From Anarhynchus alexandrinus (lineage: Eukaryota; Chordata; Aves; Charadriiformes; Charadriidae): a stretch of 64,000 nucleotides of DNA. The notes below the pieces were generated by a model. It saw only the letters and a list, made by a program, of their open reading frames with translations. It ran no database searches and had not been told where the DNA came from. Positions 48,574-59,800 of the stretch are shown here, piece by piece (position 1 is the stretch's first letter; every line of letters begins with the position of its first letter). The position numbers and the translations under genes are program-made. Location of the stretch: positions 4,391,098-4,455,097 of the forward strand of contig VUYV01000061.1 in the NCBI GenBank assembly GCA_008711295.1, read 5' to 3'.

Positions 48574-51500
48574 GATCAGTTATAGATATTTATATCCATT
48601 GAAGATACAAAGTACAGACTTGACTTCGAAAAATCTTAGGTGAGAATATGGGGAAAAGTCTCTGACCGGCTGCAAAAGCTGAGAGCCGTATTGCGTGTTG
48701 AGCACTATAAGGTACATTTGTGGCCTCCTAGACAGCAAATGGGTTATTTGGAGTCCTGCAAACATGCTGATTTCTATCTGATTTTAATAGTGTGACTGCA
48801 TCTGAGGACAAAATAGCAGAAAATATGGGGGTTTTCTCTGACCTAAAATGTCTTCTATTTCTATATAGTTATAGACAGTGCTGAAGCCTGGTTAGAGAAC
48901 TGGCAATATGTGAGCGTTGAGGCACATTTTCTTCCTTTGGCCTAAGAACTGATCCCGTATCTACTCCTCCCAAGTGCCCGTGAGCCTCTTTCGGGTGTGT
49001 GTTAGGAGCCAATATTTACATATGTGAGATACTAGTGGACTATGGGCATTAATAAATTACATCAAAGGTACCATAGTCCTAAGCTTCATTGCCATCATTC
49101 TTCCTGCTATACAAAGCATTGCTCTCTAGGTGTAACTTCAGTTTTGCAGAAGCATTGAAGATATTATGCACTTGATGTAAAAATCCTTCATGTGGTATCC
49201 TTCATATAGTATCACGTGGTATGGAGTAGCAGGATGCTTTGAAGCTCAGGAATTTGAGAATTACAGTGGACTCAAACCTGCCTGTACTCCTTAAAGACAT
49301 TCATGTGGGCCAAGAAAATGTCTTAGCCTATTTTTGCTAAACCTGTTGCTCCAGAAAGGTAATGGTCTGTCACTGGTCCTTACCACTAGTGGACATTTAT
49401 GCATTTTGAATCTGCACTTGAGGTGTCTGTGTTGTCTGCTGCCCTGGCAAGAGTGAGCAAAGGCTCCACTCTGCTACTTTGCCAATACACTGACTTTGTA
49501 CTCTTTTCTGCATCTGGATCATATGCAGTGGCAGTATAGAGAGGAGGATGTACTTTTGCCTCTACTACATCTGTATTGAAATGCTGTCAGGACCTTAATT
49601 TCTTGTTTATTTGTGCAATTTTGACCACAGGCATTTGGAAATGCTAAGGATGTTGTTGACAAATTCTGCAGACAATTCTTATGGGATAATCTGAACAGGA
49701 AGAATCTTGTACGCACTGATTAGATAAACACAATAGCAGTTTTACAAGATTGACATCAGTCAATACAGATTTTTTATAAGCATTGGACATACTAGTTTTC
49801 ATTAAGTCTGCCTAATTTGGCAGCATGCTTCAGAGAGGAATACTGAGAAGAGGAGGAGAAAAGGTTATAGAGGCTGGTTGTTGATTTAATAAGGGCCTAA
49901 TAAAATAAGTAATAAAGTAGTTTCTGTTTGGAATAACTTCTGACTGGTACTATATGCAGGCCAGAAGGAATAACATGCCTTATTTAACCAATTAAATCTT
50001 GCTTGGAGAACTGTAGGCAAGCAATTCTGGTTCTATTTTCTTTAAATTCTCTTTTGAATTGGTTGTCAATAAGTTAATGAAGCTATGGCAGCACTGTATT
50101 TTCACAGATGGCTGGACTGGCTTATTTCAAGTTCTCCTATACACCTCTATATTTAGCGTTTTATCTATTCCCTTTTTGTTAAGGAAATGGGGGACAGTAT
50201 GAGAGAGGCATGTCGCAAAGCAGCATATATGCAGCTTCCTACTGAAGGCTGCAATTGATTTTATAATTCACACATTAAGCCATTATATTGGTACAAACAG
50301 AAAAGACAACATGGGGAGGAAGAAGGATATTATTATTATATATTCTGAGCACAGATTGCTACGAGAGAGAAATCTCACGTTTTTCAACCATGAGAGAGTT
50401 CCAACTTACTTGTCTCAAGTCTTTTTGCTAGAAATAATTCCATGCTGTTAATTTTGATATTTGCTAAAGTATTCTTTTATACATTTAATGTATCTGGTAG
50501 TATTCCAAATAAATCAATCAGTATTATAAAACTGTCTGTCATGACATACAGACAAATAACTATATAACTTACTGAGATTTGTAGATCATGGTGGCAATTA
50601 CTTCACGATGATCAGTTTTGTATATTTTTCTTCCAAAGGGAGTTTGCATGTATAATTTCTATTAATGTTAACTGGTGAACAAGTAAGAAAACAGAAATCT
50701 TCTTCTACCTCTTTTTCCCCACAGCTGGATTGTTCTGTGTTCAGCTAATCACCATCAAAATAACATTTTTGTCCTGTGCTTATAAAAGATCAAAACTTTG
50801 GGTATCTTAATATGTTCTAGGTAAATTAAGTAGTAGTGTAAAGTCTATTTCTGTATTGTTATAGAAGCACAACAATTTCTAAATATGATAGCCATTCATT
50901 TTGACAGAAATTCAGGAGGACAAATCTTCTGTTTACACAGACAAAATAGTAAATTATTCCTCTTTTATGAAAGGCATGTTTGCTGATGCACAGCGACAGG
51001 AGTTCATAATTTTCTCTGAATCCTTGCTGGATCTCTGGAGCACTTGGCTTTTCCCTCTATTCTTCTTATGCCCTCTTAAAATAGGTTTGAAATACCTTTT
51101 CTTGATTTCACTGAGAATTCAGGGTTGGGTCAGTTATTTGGAGATCCTGATGAGAGTCCAGTGCAAGTACAGCAAAAGGTGAAACAAACCCAGTTGAAAA
51201 ACAAAAAACACACTACCAAAACCAGTAGTAAGAATTTAAATGATGTATAGAGAAACCAGTGAAGAGTAGCACAGTTTTTTTTGTTGTAGAAGATTCCGAG
51301 ACCCGAAGAGCACATTAATTTCCAAGGAGTGTCTTGCACAGCTCTAATTAAGGTTTCAGTGATCACTGGAGATGATCACTTCCTCTGCTCTTCCCATGCC
51401 TTTCCTTTGTCTTTCTGAACTAAACTCAGACTTGAACTTTAATCTCATATGTTACCTGGCATATGATTTTGTCAGCTGCTGTAAATATATTCAGGGCAAC

Positions 51501-52030
51501 ACAAGTTTTAATTGTAGCATTTTTGCATACTGTAAGCATCTTCCTGATCTTAAGCTAGTACAAAGCTATCTTGCAGAGTAAGGAGAATAGAATTGTTGTG
51601 AAGGTCTTTCATCTTTTGCTTCATTACTTATTATGTAGAATTTTTTTAATAAAGGATATACTGAGGACTATGAATTGATGTATCTGAACTGATGACACTA
51701 AGAAATACAACAGCTGTCCCTAGTGTTGCTTGTTAATTTACTTTGCTAAGGTATAATTTCATGCCTTGTTAAAATCAGACAGACGTAACTATGATTTGCT
51801 GAAGATGAAATAAGGGGACAGGCTCCATGAAACTTCTGTGTTTTTAAAAATATAGGATACCAAATTTCCACCAGTAGCGCTGAAAGCGGTGGTCAATAAA
51901 AATTGTGCTGTAAGTTAAATGTGATGGCACAGGAAAGAGTATCAATGCAACTAAACTGAAATATTTTATCCTTTGGGGTCAGTATGCAGTCAATATTTTC
52001 CTCGAGGTATAAACTTCCTAAACCTCAGGT

Positions 52031-52725
52031 AATCATAGAATCATAGAATGGTTTAGGTTGGAAAGGACCTTGAAGATCATCGAGTTCCAACCTCCCTGCC
52101 ATAGGCAGGGACACCTCCCACTAGACCAGGTTGCCCAAGGCCACGTCCAGCCTGGCCTTGAACACCTCCAGGGATGGGGACTCAACAACCTCTCTGGGCA
52201 ACCTGTTCCAGTGCCTCACCACCCTCAAAGTGAAAAACTTCTTCCTAATNNNNNNNNNNNNNNNNNNNNNNNNNNNNNNNNNNNNNNNNNNNNNNNNNNN
52301 NNNNNNNNNNNNNNNNNNNNNNNNNNNNNNNNNNNNNNNNNNNNNNNNNNNNNNNNNNNNNNNNNNNNNNNNNNNNNNNNNNNNNNNNNNNNNNNNNNNN
52401 NNNNNNNNNNNNNNNNNNNNNNNNNNNNNNNNNNNNNNNNNNNNNNNNNNNNNNNNNNNNNNNNNNNNNNNNNNNNNNNNNNNNNNNNNNNNNNNNNNNN
52501 NNNNNNNNNNNNNNNNNNNNNNNNNNNNNNNNNNNNNNNNNNNNNNNNNNNNNNNAACGCCACCTCCTCTTTTCCCCAGCCTGTCTCTCCTGAAGAGCCT
52601 GTAGCCTTCCATTCTAACACTCCAGTCATAGGTGTCGTCCCACCAAGTTTCTACGATGCCAATGAGATCGTAGTCCTGGAGTCGTGCCCACATCTCTAGT
52701 TCCTCCTGCTGGTAATGTAAGAATG
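52031..52725 (-). repeat. CR1 LINE (young subfamily) interrupted by assembly gap
   Basis: Left of the gap (52031-52249) is a well-preserved CR1 3' end: two terminal repeats, 3' UTR, and the C-terminal coding piece (minus strand [19 protein letters not shown]). Right of the gap (52556-52725) the minus strand encodes the start of the endonuclease, QQEELEMWARLQDYDLIGI then ETWWDDTYDW and YRLFRRDR, with the catalytic Glu of ETWW present. The reverse transcriptase would lie in or be missing from the gap. Least decayed CR1 in the window. Confidence 0.95.
52250..52555. other. Assembly gap (306 N)
   Basis: 306 undetermined bases inside the CR1. The flanking pieces are the two ends of one ORF2. An undeleted element would need about 2 kb here, so either the gap is under-sized or the element is internally deleted. 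Confidence 0.95.
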
Positions 52726-52786
52726 CACACACAGATATCAAAATGGTGCTAGTGAACATGTGCACAGCATTCATAAGCCATCAGCC

Positions 52787-52921
52787 ATGGCTTCATTAGC
52801 TGCTGAACTTAAGGAAAGCTGGAGAATTGTGCGAGCTGCCATGGAAATTAAGAGGTTGATAGCTCATCATGGAATAAACAATGCCAAATTTGAAAAAGTG
52901 CTGGTGAAAAAAAAGAAATAA
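52787..52921 (+). other. Small open reading frame, 44 codons, strong start context
   Basis: Starts in GCCATGG, an optimal Kozak match, and ends TAA in an A-rich stretch. The predicted peptide is helical and basic, begins MASLAAELKESWRIVRAAME and ends in four lysines. It lies about 60 bases to the right of the CR1 5' end and is not CR1. I do not recognise it, and there is no evidence of transcription. A chance frame is more likely than a gene. Confidence 0.12.
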
Positions 52922-53689
52922 AAGACACACAAATAAATGAAAAAAATGATTGCGAAGAATTCTCAGGAACTGAAGATAAGGTACTCTATTTTGATGAATA
53001 AAAAAAAATTTGAGATCAAGTGGGAGAGAAAGGAGGGAATGGTACAAGCAGCGAGAACTTCTGACTAATAGTGTTTATTTTTTATTTTTGATTGGTCTAA
53101 TATTTTTCAAATTCAACAGAAGACAACTTCTTAGTTTATTTTCAGTGTTGTGAAAATATACATTAATTAATTCTATAATTCTTTTTCATCATTAATAATA
53201 AGTTTCTGGTTAATTATGTGTTGGTTTACAGAGTGTGTGGGCAGGAATTATAAATGCTTTGATTCCCTCATTTAGCACGGTGTGATTATAGTATATGCTT
53301 CCAAATTTATGCAGCAAGATTTGGCTTCACAGCCTCCCTCAGACTGAGCTTGCAGCTCTCCCTCTTGAGGTGGCTATCTTGACTATGCTACAGAAGTAGC
53401 TGGGAAGGGAAGGAGTGAGTACCGTTACATAGCCTGTCGTTTATACTTCACCTGCTTGTTACGCTCCTTGGGTATTGCTCCACAATTAGTCCATTGGGAG
53501 GAAAAGGTAGTTGAGATTAAGAGCCAGTGAAAATTGTTTTTGCAGAGTCTGTTTTTGCAAATAGTTGTTTGTCCTGTAAACCAGACTAACACACTTTAAA
53601 GCAAGAATCTCAGAAAAAGTGCAAAGAGAATTCTCTTTAGCTTAATTCACACCACTTAACAGGTACGGCAATTTTGGGTGAGATACGGT

Positions 53690-54170
53690 AGTGTTATGCT
53701 GTACATCTGCATCTCATACTACCTGGTTTCAGGCAAACACCCTCTTGTTTCAGCTTCCCAACATAAGAAATGTTCAGCTCCTGTATCGATAATCTGTGCA
53801 GTGTGGGTGATTGTATTGTGATAGAGATGCAAGAAGTGCAGCAGGACCTCCAAAAGCCCACACGAGGACATTCACCTCTGTGGAGCTGCATGAGGAGCTT
53901 GCTTTGGCCCACTGAAAGCAGAACACTCCTGAGAAACCTCATGTTGCTAGAGAAGCAACTTGCAATTTCTTTCTTCATGTTTCCTAAAAGCATCACTGAG
54001 CACTGTGTCTGCCTCCTGTGAAGGCAGGTTTAAGGGCAACTGTCTCAGGAAATGACATTCTAAAGGGTCGCTCGTGCCATTGTCTACTGATACAGTCTGG
54101 GGGACTGTAATGATTGTGGCCCTCTGTGCCTTCCACAAAGCTAGAGAGGATAATTATGAGTATTTACTAT
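53690..54170. other. GC-richer segment of unknown origin
   Basis: Higher G+C than its surroundings, with overlapping frames of 60-100 codons on both strands (minus 53694-53996 and 53947-54138; plus 53770-54021). Looks like an old repeat or a regulatory block. I cannot place it in a family. Confidence 0.3.
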
Positions 54171-56023
54171 GTAATGGACCAAAGACAGCACTGGTTTTGT
54201 GGGCTGATTCATGCGAGAACGGTCTAAGGAGTCTCCATTTCTGCTGCCACCTCAGTAGTTTCCTGGAAAAAAGGTATGAGTTCTTGTCTCTAAACTTGAA
54301 TGGGAGAGGCAAATTCATACTGCTATAATTGTTTTGGTTGCAGTTTATTGTTGTAGTCTATTTCAGATAAATCTACACTGCATGATTCATAAGAAATTGC
54401 TAGCTAGAAAACAGAGTTATAATGTCAAGAGGTGCTTTTGCTCCACGAATAACTAGTTATCCATTAATGTCAGGTCTATGCGGCAGTAAGAGGTGGGGGT
54501 TTTGTTTGGTGTTGGTTTGTTTTTTTTTAATCATGTGTGCGTTGTAAGAGAATTGCCTTTCAACTATGCAGTAATCTCTGACAGGTTGCTTGTATTTTTA
54601 GATTTTGTATGACTTTTGTACTCCTCAGGCTTTAATATATCCTTTTTATACAGCTCTTGCTTTGAGAATGGTTTCAAAGTGACTGTGGCTATAAGCAGAA
54701 GGCTTATTTAAGCAGAAAATAAACTAAAGAAGAACATCAGAAATGACTGTCAAGCTGACAGGAGGGCAGTGGGAATACTGATATGTTTCCTGTATATGTT
54801 TCTATTTTTGTGGTCAATTGCAGTAAGAAGTCAATAATCTAAAAGTAAGTGAGCAAAACTTGTCTGTGCTGCTCTCTGCAGCTTTCTGTTAACTAGGAGC
54901 TAGTAAGTATTAGCAGCTTGTGGGTTTTTTTGCTTGACTAGCCCGGCAGTGTACATAGTATGTATTATACAGAGCTGCGTAGAAGATCTTGAGAAAACAA
55001 GGTTTTGTGGGTTATTGCCAGCTCCCATTACTAGCATTGCATAGCTGTTGGAGGTGTGATCCTGGGCCTTTTCACCTTCAATTATCTTATAATTAGTGGT
55101 AAAATTGGAAAAATATTGCTGATAGATGGTATCTGTGTGTCTAAATAGCTAAAATAAGTAGTTATAACTATAAACTGTGGTTTAAATATGGCTAAAATTT
55201 CTAGCAGGTACAGCCTGCGACATTCCTTGGTCATCTTGTCCTCTAGTTGGGGACGTGGCTGGACTACAGCCATGTGCCTCCTGCCTGCATGTGAGGGTTC
55301 CCAGCTGACGTGCATGGCACATCCATAGGTAAGAGATGGCAGGTCTTGTGAAGGGACAGCTGGGGACCGTTACTAAGTCCTATTGTACACAAATAGCCTA
55401 TATACCTTCAACCCTCACCTGGAATGCTTAGCGTCCTGAGGGCTAACTCTGGCAGTTTTAAAATTTAAGCTACTGGCACTGAACATTTAAGCTGCAATGA
55501 TATGTATCCTTACTTGTCTGCCTGCTGTGTATCAATCTAAAGATCTACTTTCATTGCCACTTGGACAAGATCATGTAGACTGTCTTCACAAACCGTGGAG
55601 AGACAAACATGCATGTATACACAGTTTCAGATAGTTAAGAAGTAGTACACTCTACTTGCAGGTCGTGCGTGGCATCTTCTGACCAGATGACCTGAACTCC
55701 AGGATTAGCTAGATGACACAAATACGTCTTTGTATAACTTTGGAAGGTACTCTTCCTGGAATGTTTTGCAGCATTCATGCAAGAATTCCTGCTATAGTGA
55801 AAACTTCCATTGATAAACTCCTTTGTGTAAAATGTCCAGAAAGTTAATTCCTGAGGCTAAGTTAGCACTGACTAACTGGTGTTAATTTCACAGAGCATGA
55901 AATTTTTCCAGACACCTGGCTTAATAGTGGAGAGTAGTTGACTTGGAGTGTAGACTCCACACACGTTAAGTGGCTGAGGTTAGATCGTATATATACCTTT
56001 CTCATCTCCTCAGTATATATCAG

Positions 56024-56670
56024 TGTCCTGGTTTAAGTGACACGGGACTAATTTCTCTTCTAATACTTGGGAAAACTGCACTTTTAGAAGACTCTAGTGC
56101 CTGAATTTGTGAAAATATTTACTTCATAGCCAGCTATGGTACGTGGGTTTCAGGGTCTCAGTGTTTTTGAGCCCTAGACAGGTGCAGGGATGAGGAGGAG
56201 CATGACCTGGGCACTTGACCCAAGCTGGCCAGCAAGATTATTTCATATGATGAACATCATATTCACTATAAATTAGAAAGTTTGCTGCGAAGTTCTCTCT
56301 CTCCCTTGATAACAGTGATCCAGAGAACTTCTTGCGCTGGTGCCGGACCCCTGAGGCCTTCTCCCCGCAGCCGTAGCGCTCGCAGTGTCTGACATTTGCT
56401 GCCCACTGCTGGGAGTGCACAGCTTCCTGCTGATAGGGTTGGCTGAGTATAATCCTTGTATACTTTATATTGGTATTGGGATCAATATTGGTTCTTTAGT
56501 GCTATTAATGTTAATTATCTAGTCTTATTCTATTAAATATGTTTATATTTCAGCCCCTGGGTTTCCTTGTTTTTTCCCGACTCCCCTTCTTACGTGGGGA
56601 GGGGTCATCGGGTGATAGAATAATTGTCTAAATGACAATAAACTGTTGTGGGTTTTCTCAAGCCATAACA
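56024..56670 (+). mobile_element. Solo LTR of an endogenous retrovirus (ERVL-type, inferred)
   Basis: Begins TGTCCTGGTTTAAG and ends GCCATAACA, so it has TG...CA ends. ATCAG is duplicated exactly on both sides (56019-56023 and 56671-56675), a 5-bp target duplication. Inside are a TATA-like TATAAA at 56267-56272 and AATAAA at 56637-56642, both in plus orientation, and a GC-rich middle (56330-56420). No internal retroviral genes are present: the provirus has been reduced to one LTR by recombination between its two LTRs. The 5-bp duplication and the start sequence suggest a class III (ERVL-like) avian element; the exact family is not determined. Confidence 0.85.
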
Positions 56671-56816
56671 ATCAGTCAAAGAAAGAGGATTGCAACCACT
56701 TCCATTTTGAAGTGAACTTGACTTCCATTTTCAAATGATCTATTGAAAAGGTGAGAGTAGTGCACATGCTAAAGTAGTAGGTTAAATTGTCTATAACGAC
56801 TCAGTTTGGCTCAATT

Positions 56817-56831
56817 GACATTAGAGGGCAG
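56817..56831 (+). promoter_or_regulatory. Weak CTCF-like motif
   Basis: GACATTAGAGGGCAG matches the AGAGGGCAG half of the CTCF core well but has two mismatches in the CCAC part. Plus orientation. Confidence 0.2.
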
Positions 56832-59800
56832 AAAGATCTTGAAATGATCCTTACAGCCTCGGTTTGCTAGCTGCTCCCATCAGGAGGGTATCATGGTTTT
56901 ACCAGACCTGAGTGCTTGGCTTCCATCTACTCAAACACGAACACCCCTGAGAAGGGAGAAGAGCTGAGTCTTCTCCTGACAGGGAGAAGGAGCACAGCTG
57001 TGAAACCTGAAAGTTTAGAACTTAAGGCATTCTGTCAAGTGCCTCTGTCCTCACATATACTGACTTGGCAATGGAAGTATGTGTGTGTTGTACTGGAACG
57101 GGTTTTGTGTAAGACGCTGTAACGAAGACGTGTCCTGAGAGGTGACAAAATGTAACTGGATTGATCACAAATAAAAGTTGAAAGCTGATGTTCAATTTTT
57201 AAGAGCTCAGAAATAAAAATGAAAGCAAACTTTTCTGACCCTAGACTAACTAAGATTTTTGTTTTGAAGACATTGTGTGTATTTTCTTTTAAATTATGTT
57301 TTTGACATTTTTCTTCCTAGACAAATCACACTGTTTAAATGGTGCTAAATATACAAAATAAAGAAGACCTATGCATAAGCAGAATTATTATGAGAGAAAC
57401 AAATATAAAGGGAAGCCATTATTTTTTTTTCCTGGAAGATTTCTCCAATTTGCAAATTTTTTAATAGTCCACATAAAGAAATTTTCAAAGATGTCACCGT
57501 GAGTAATAATTTTGTTATATTTAAGATATACATTTAAGGACAGCTGTAATAATACTACTAATAATATTATTATAAAGTGGAATGATGATATGTTAAACCC
57601 TTTGAAGCAGGCAGATGTGAAACCATCCGGATGTATTCATAAGCAGTAATAATTAAAAATTATTTTATTAGCTCTTACAAGTTTCATCTAAGTCCTAAAT
57701 TTGGATTTTGCTAATGTATCCTAGAAAGACTTCTTTCAACAAAATGTCTGGTTGTCTTTTGATTCTTAATGTTATTGTGGCCTTACCTACAACCTCCAAC
57801 TGAATTCTTTGCCCTAATTTTATGCTTTATGAGAATGCCAGACTTTTACAATTTATGAATTTTCTTCCGTACAATTTCATTTAATAGGCCCTTGCTTTCT
57901 GTCTTGACAAAGTTCTTCATCTACTTTTTCTATGTATCTTTCATTACTTTATTCATTTTTCTTCTTGGTCATTCATCTCCTCCTTTTCATCTGTGTTTCT
58001 GCAGATGGAAGTTTTGTAGATTCCGTACTGTTTAAGTGAACCAAATGGGGTGGGAGCACCACGGTGAATATTTGTGACCTTGGGGCAACTGTCTCCGTGA
58101 AACACTGACAGTTTCCTCAAAAAATGGAGAACGAGTACATGAATAGTTTGGGGATTTTTTTTCCCATGTTTTTTTTTGTCTAATTTTTGCCCATTCAGCT
58201 TCCCGAGTCTCCCTTCCATTTGTTGGTTATACTAAGCTTTGATTTGATCCTATTAGGTTGTACCTATAATACGCTTACTTTGTTTATGTTAGAATGAGTC
58301 ATAGCAATAGTCCTTCTTGTTTGTTGCAATAAAAATACACCAATACCCATGCATAGTTGTTTTCATGATTAATTGTGGTCTCTGAATGGAAGAAAAGATG
58401 GTATTTGCAGACACGAGTTGAGCACTATTATTATTGCAAGAAGTGGGAGGTGGGAAGGGTTATAAAGATGCTTTGAAATCAGTGAGTTTGTTCTCCTTTT
58501 GTCATTTTTAACAAAACATGTCTGTTTATGTTGATATTGCCTAAAAGTTCTAATTTTAATGAGACCAGGTTTCTAATTTGCTAGGTATGACAGGCATATA
58601 AAGAAAAATTCTTTTCCTGTAGGAGTGCCTACGGTCTAAATATACAAAAAACACATGGGTTGCAAAACAGGTTTTACAGCTGTAGCATTTTCTTTAAACA
58701 TAGCTGATTTCCTCTGTCCTTTATCCCTTGTGTCTCGACTGATAGGATGTTTCTTAAAAAAACAGCTTGCAAGGAATGTTGTAGTGAAGCGTTGGTGCGC
58801 TGCAAAAAAATAGTGCATGATGGTTAAATGAAAAAATCGCAACCATAACGGAAGAGACGGCACAGGAAGGCAGACACTCCTACGTGCATCATACTCGTAG
58901 TCACGCGGTGTGTTGAGTAACCTGGGCTGTGTAATTCCAAGGAGGGCGCTTCTCAGCTTTTTGTCCCTCGTGTACCACCAGGGACTCATGCTCAGGGGAC
59001 AGTGGGGAATTTTGGCAGTTTTCTAAAGCAAACAGTTCCAAAAATTGCAACCGTCGGGCGCTTGATCTAAAAATAGATTTGTACCTGCTGTTAATTGGAT
59101 CCAGGGGTGGACTTCACAGCATGCAACAGAAAGGGAAAATTTTATCTTTGCGTCATGAATGTAATGAAACTCTTGACCCAGTGCCACTAATAGCTGAGGC
59201 TTAGTTGACACAATCTCGTAGCTTTTTTAAGCTAGTAGGACAGCAACATCTCAGGGCTGTGAAAAGTATTTCATTCTTAGCTGGGTAATAGGAGAGAACA
59301 AAGCTCCTTCATTCGTTGCTCTGCGTCTCATAGACACCCGCTTTTTAGTCTTTCTGGTAAATGCATGTTACTGTATTGTTATTATAGGTCTTATTCTCTG
59401 TTGTGTCACTTCAGTTTTCCTTCGTATCAGTGAAGGAAAATCATCTAGCGAGGAGCCATTTTTTGACTGCGTTTTCTATCTGAAATGAGAATTTCAGTGG
59501 GATAAGAGAGCTATGGGTTTTCAGTTAAGTTGGCTTAAGTTTACTGCTTATGCTGGAAAAAGCCAGTGAGATGAGATTTAGGTGATAAAATATCGTGTTA
59601 GGCAGCTGAGGAATATTGGAGGAGGTGAGCAAGAGCCAACTAGGAGAAAGTTCTCCAATCTATTTATGAGACAGAACGTTATTTTAAGGTAAATGATCCT
59701 TAAAATACTAAAATCTACAAAGTGTTTATCAATGGGTGATATTATAAAAACTGGTAATCAGAACAAGATGTGCCTCATTAGTTTTTGTGAATATTTAAAG

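Larger units (their letters stand above)
46991..52030. other. Unique AT-rich sequence, no gene recognised
   Basis: Contains an A tract near 47669-47682, a near-perfect palindrome at 48104-48130, a mixed TA/GT/GC dinucleotide tract at 48530-48573 and a GAGAA-rich patch near 48263-48282. No convincing reading frame or transposon. Confidence 0.65.
52726..56023. other. Unique sequence, no gene recognised
   Basis: Holds a small open frame at 52787-52921, a GC-richer segment of unknown origin at 53690-54170, and an exon-like segment ending in a good donor at about 55208-55328 that has stops in every frame. T tract near 54518. No recognisable transposon. Confidence 0.6.

Noticed and set aside
52058..52774. 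Frames above 150 codons on both strands
   Set aside because: They run through the 306-N gap and are artefacts of undetermined bases. Only the CR1 pieces at each side are real.
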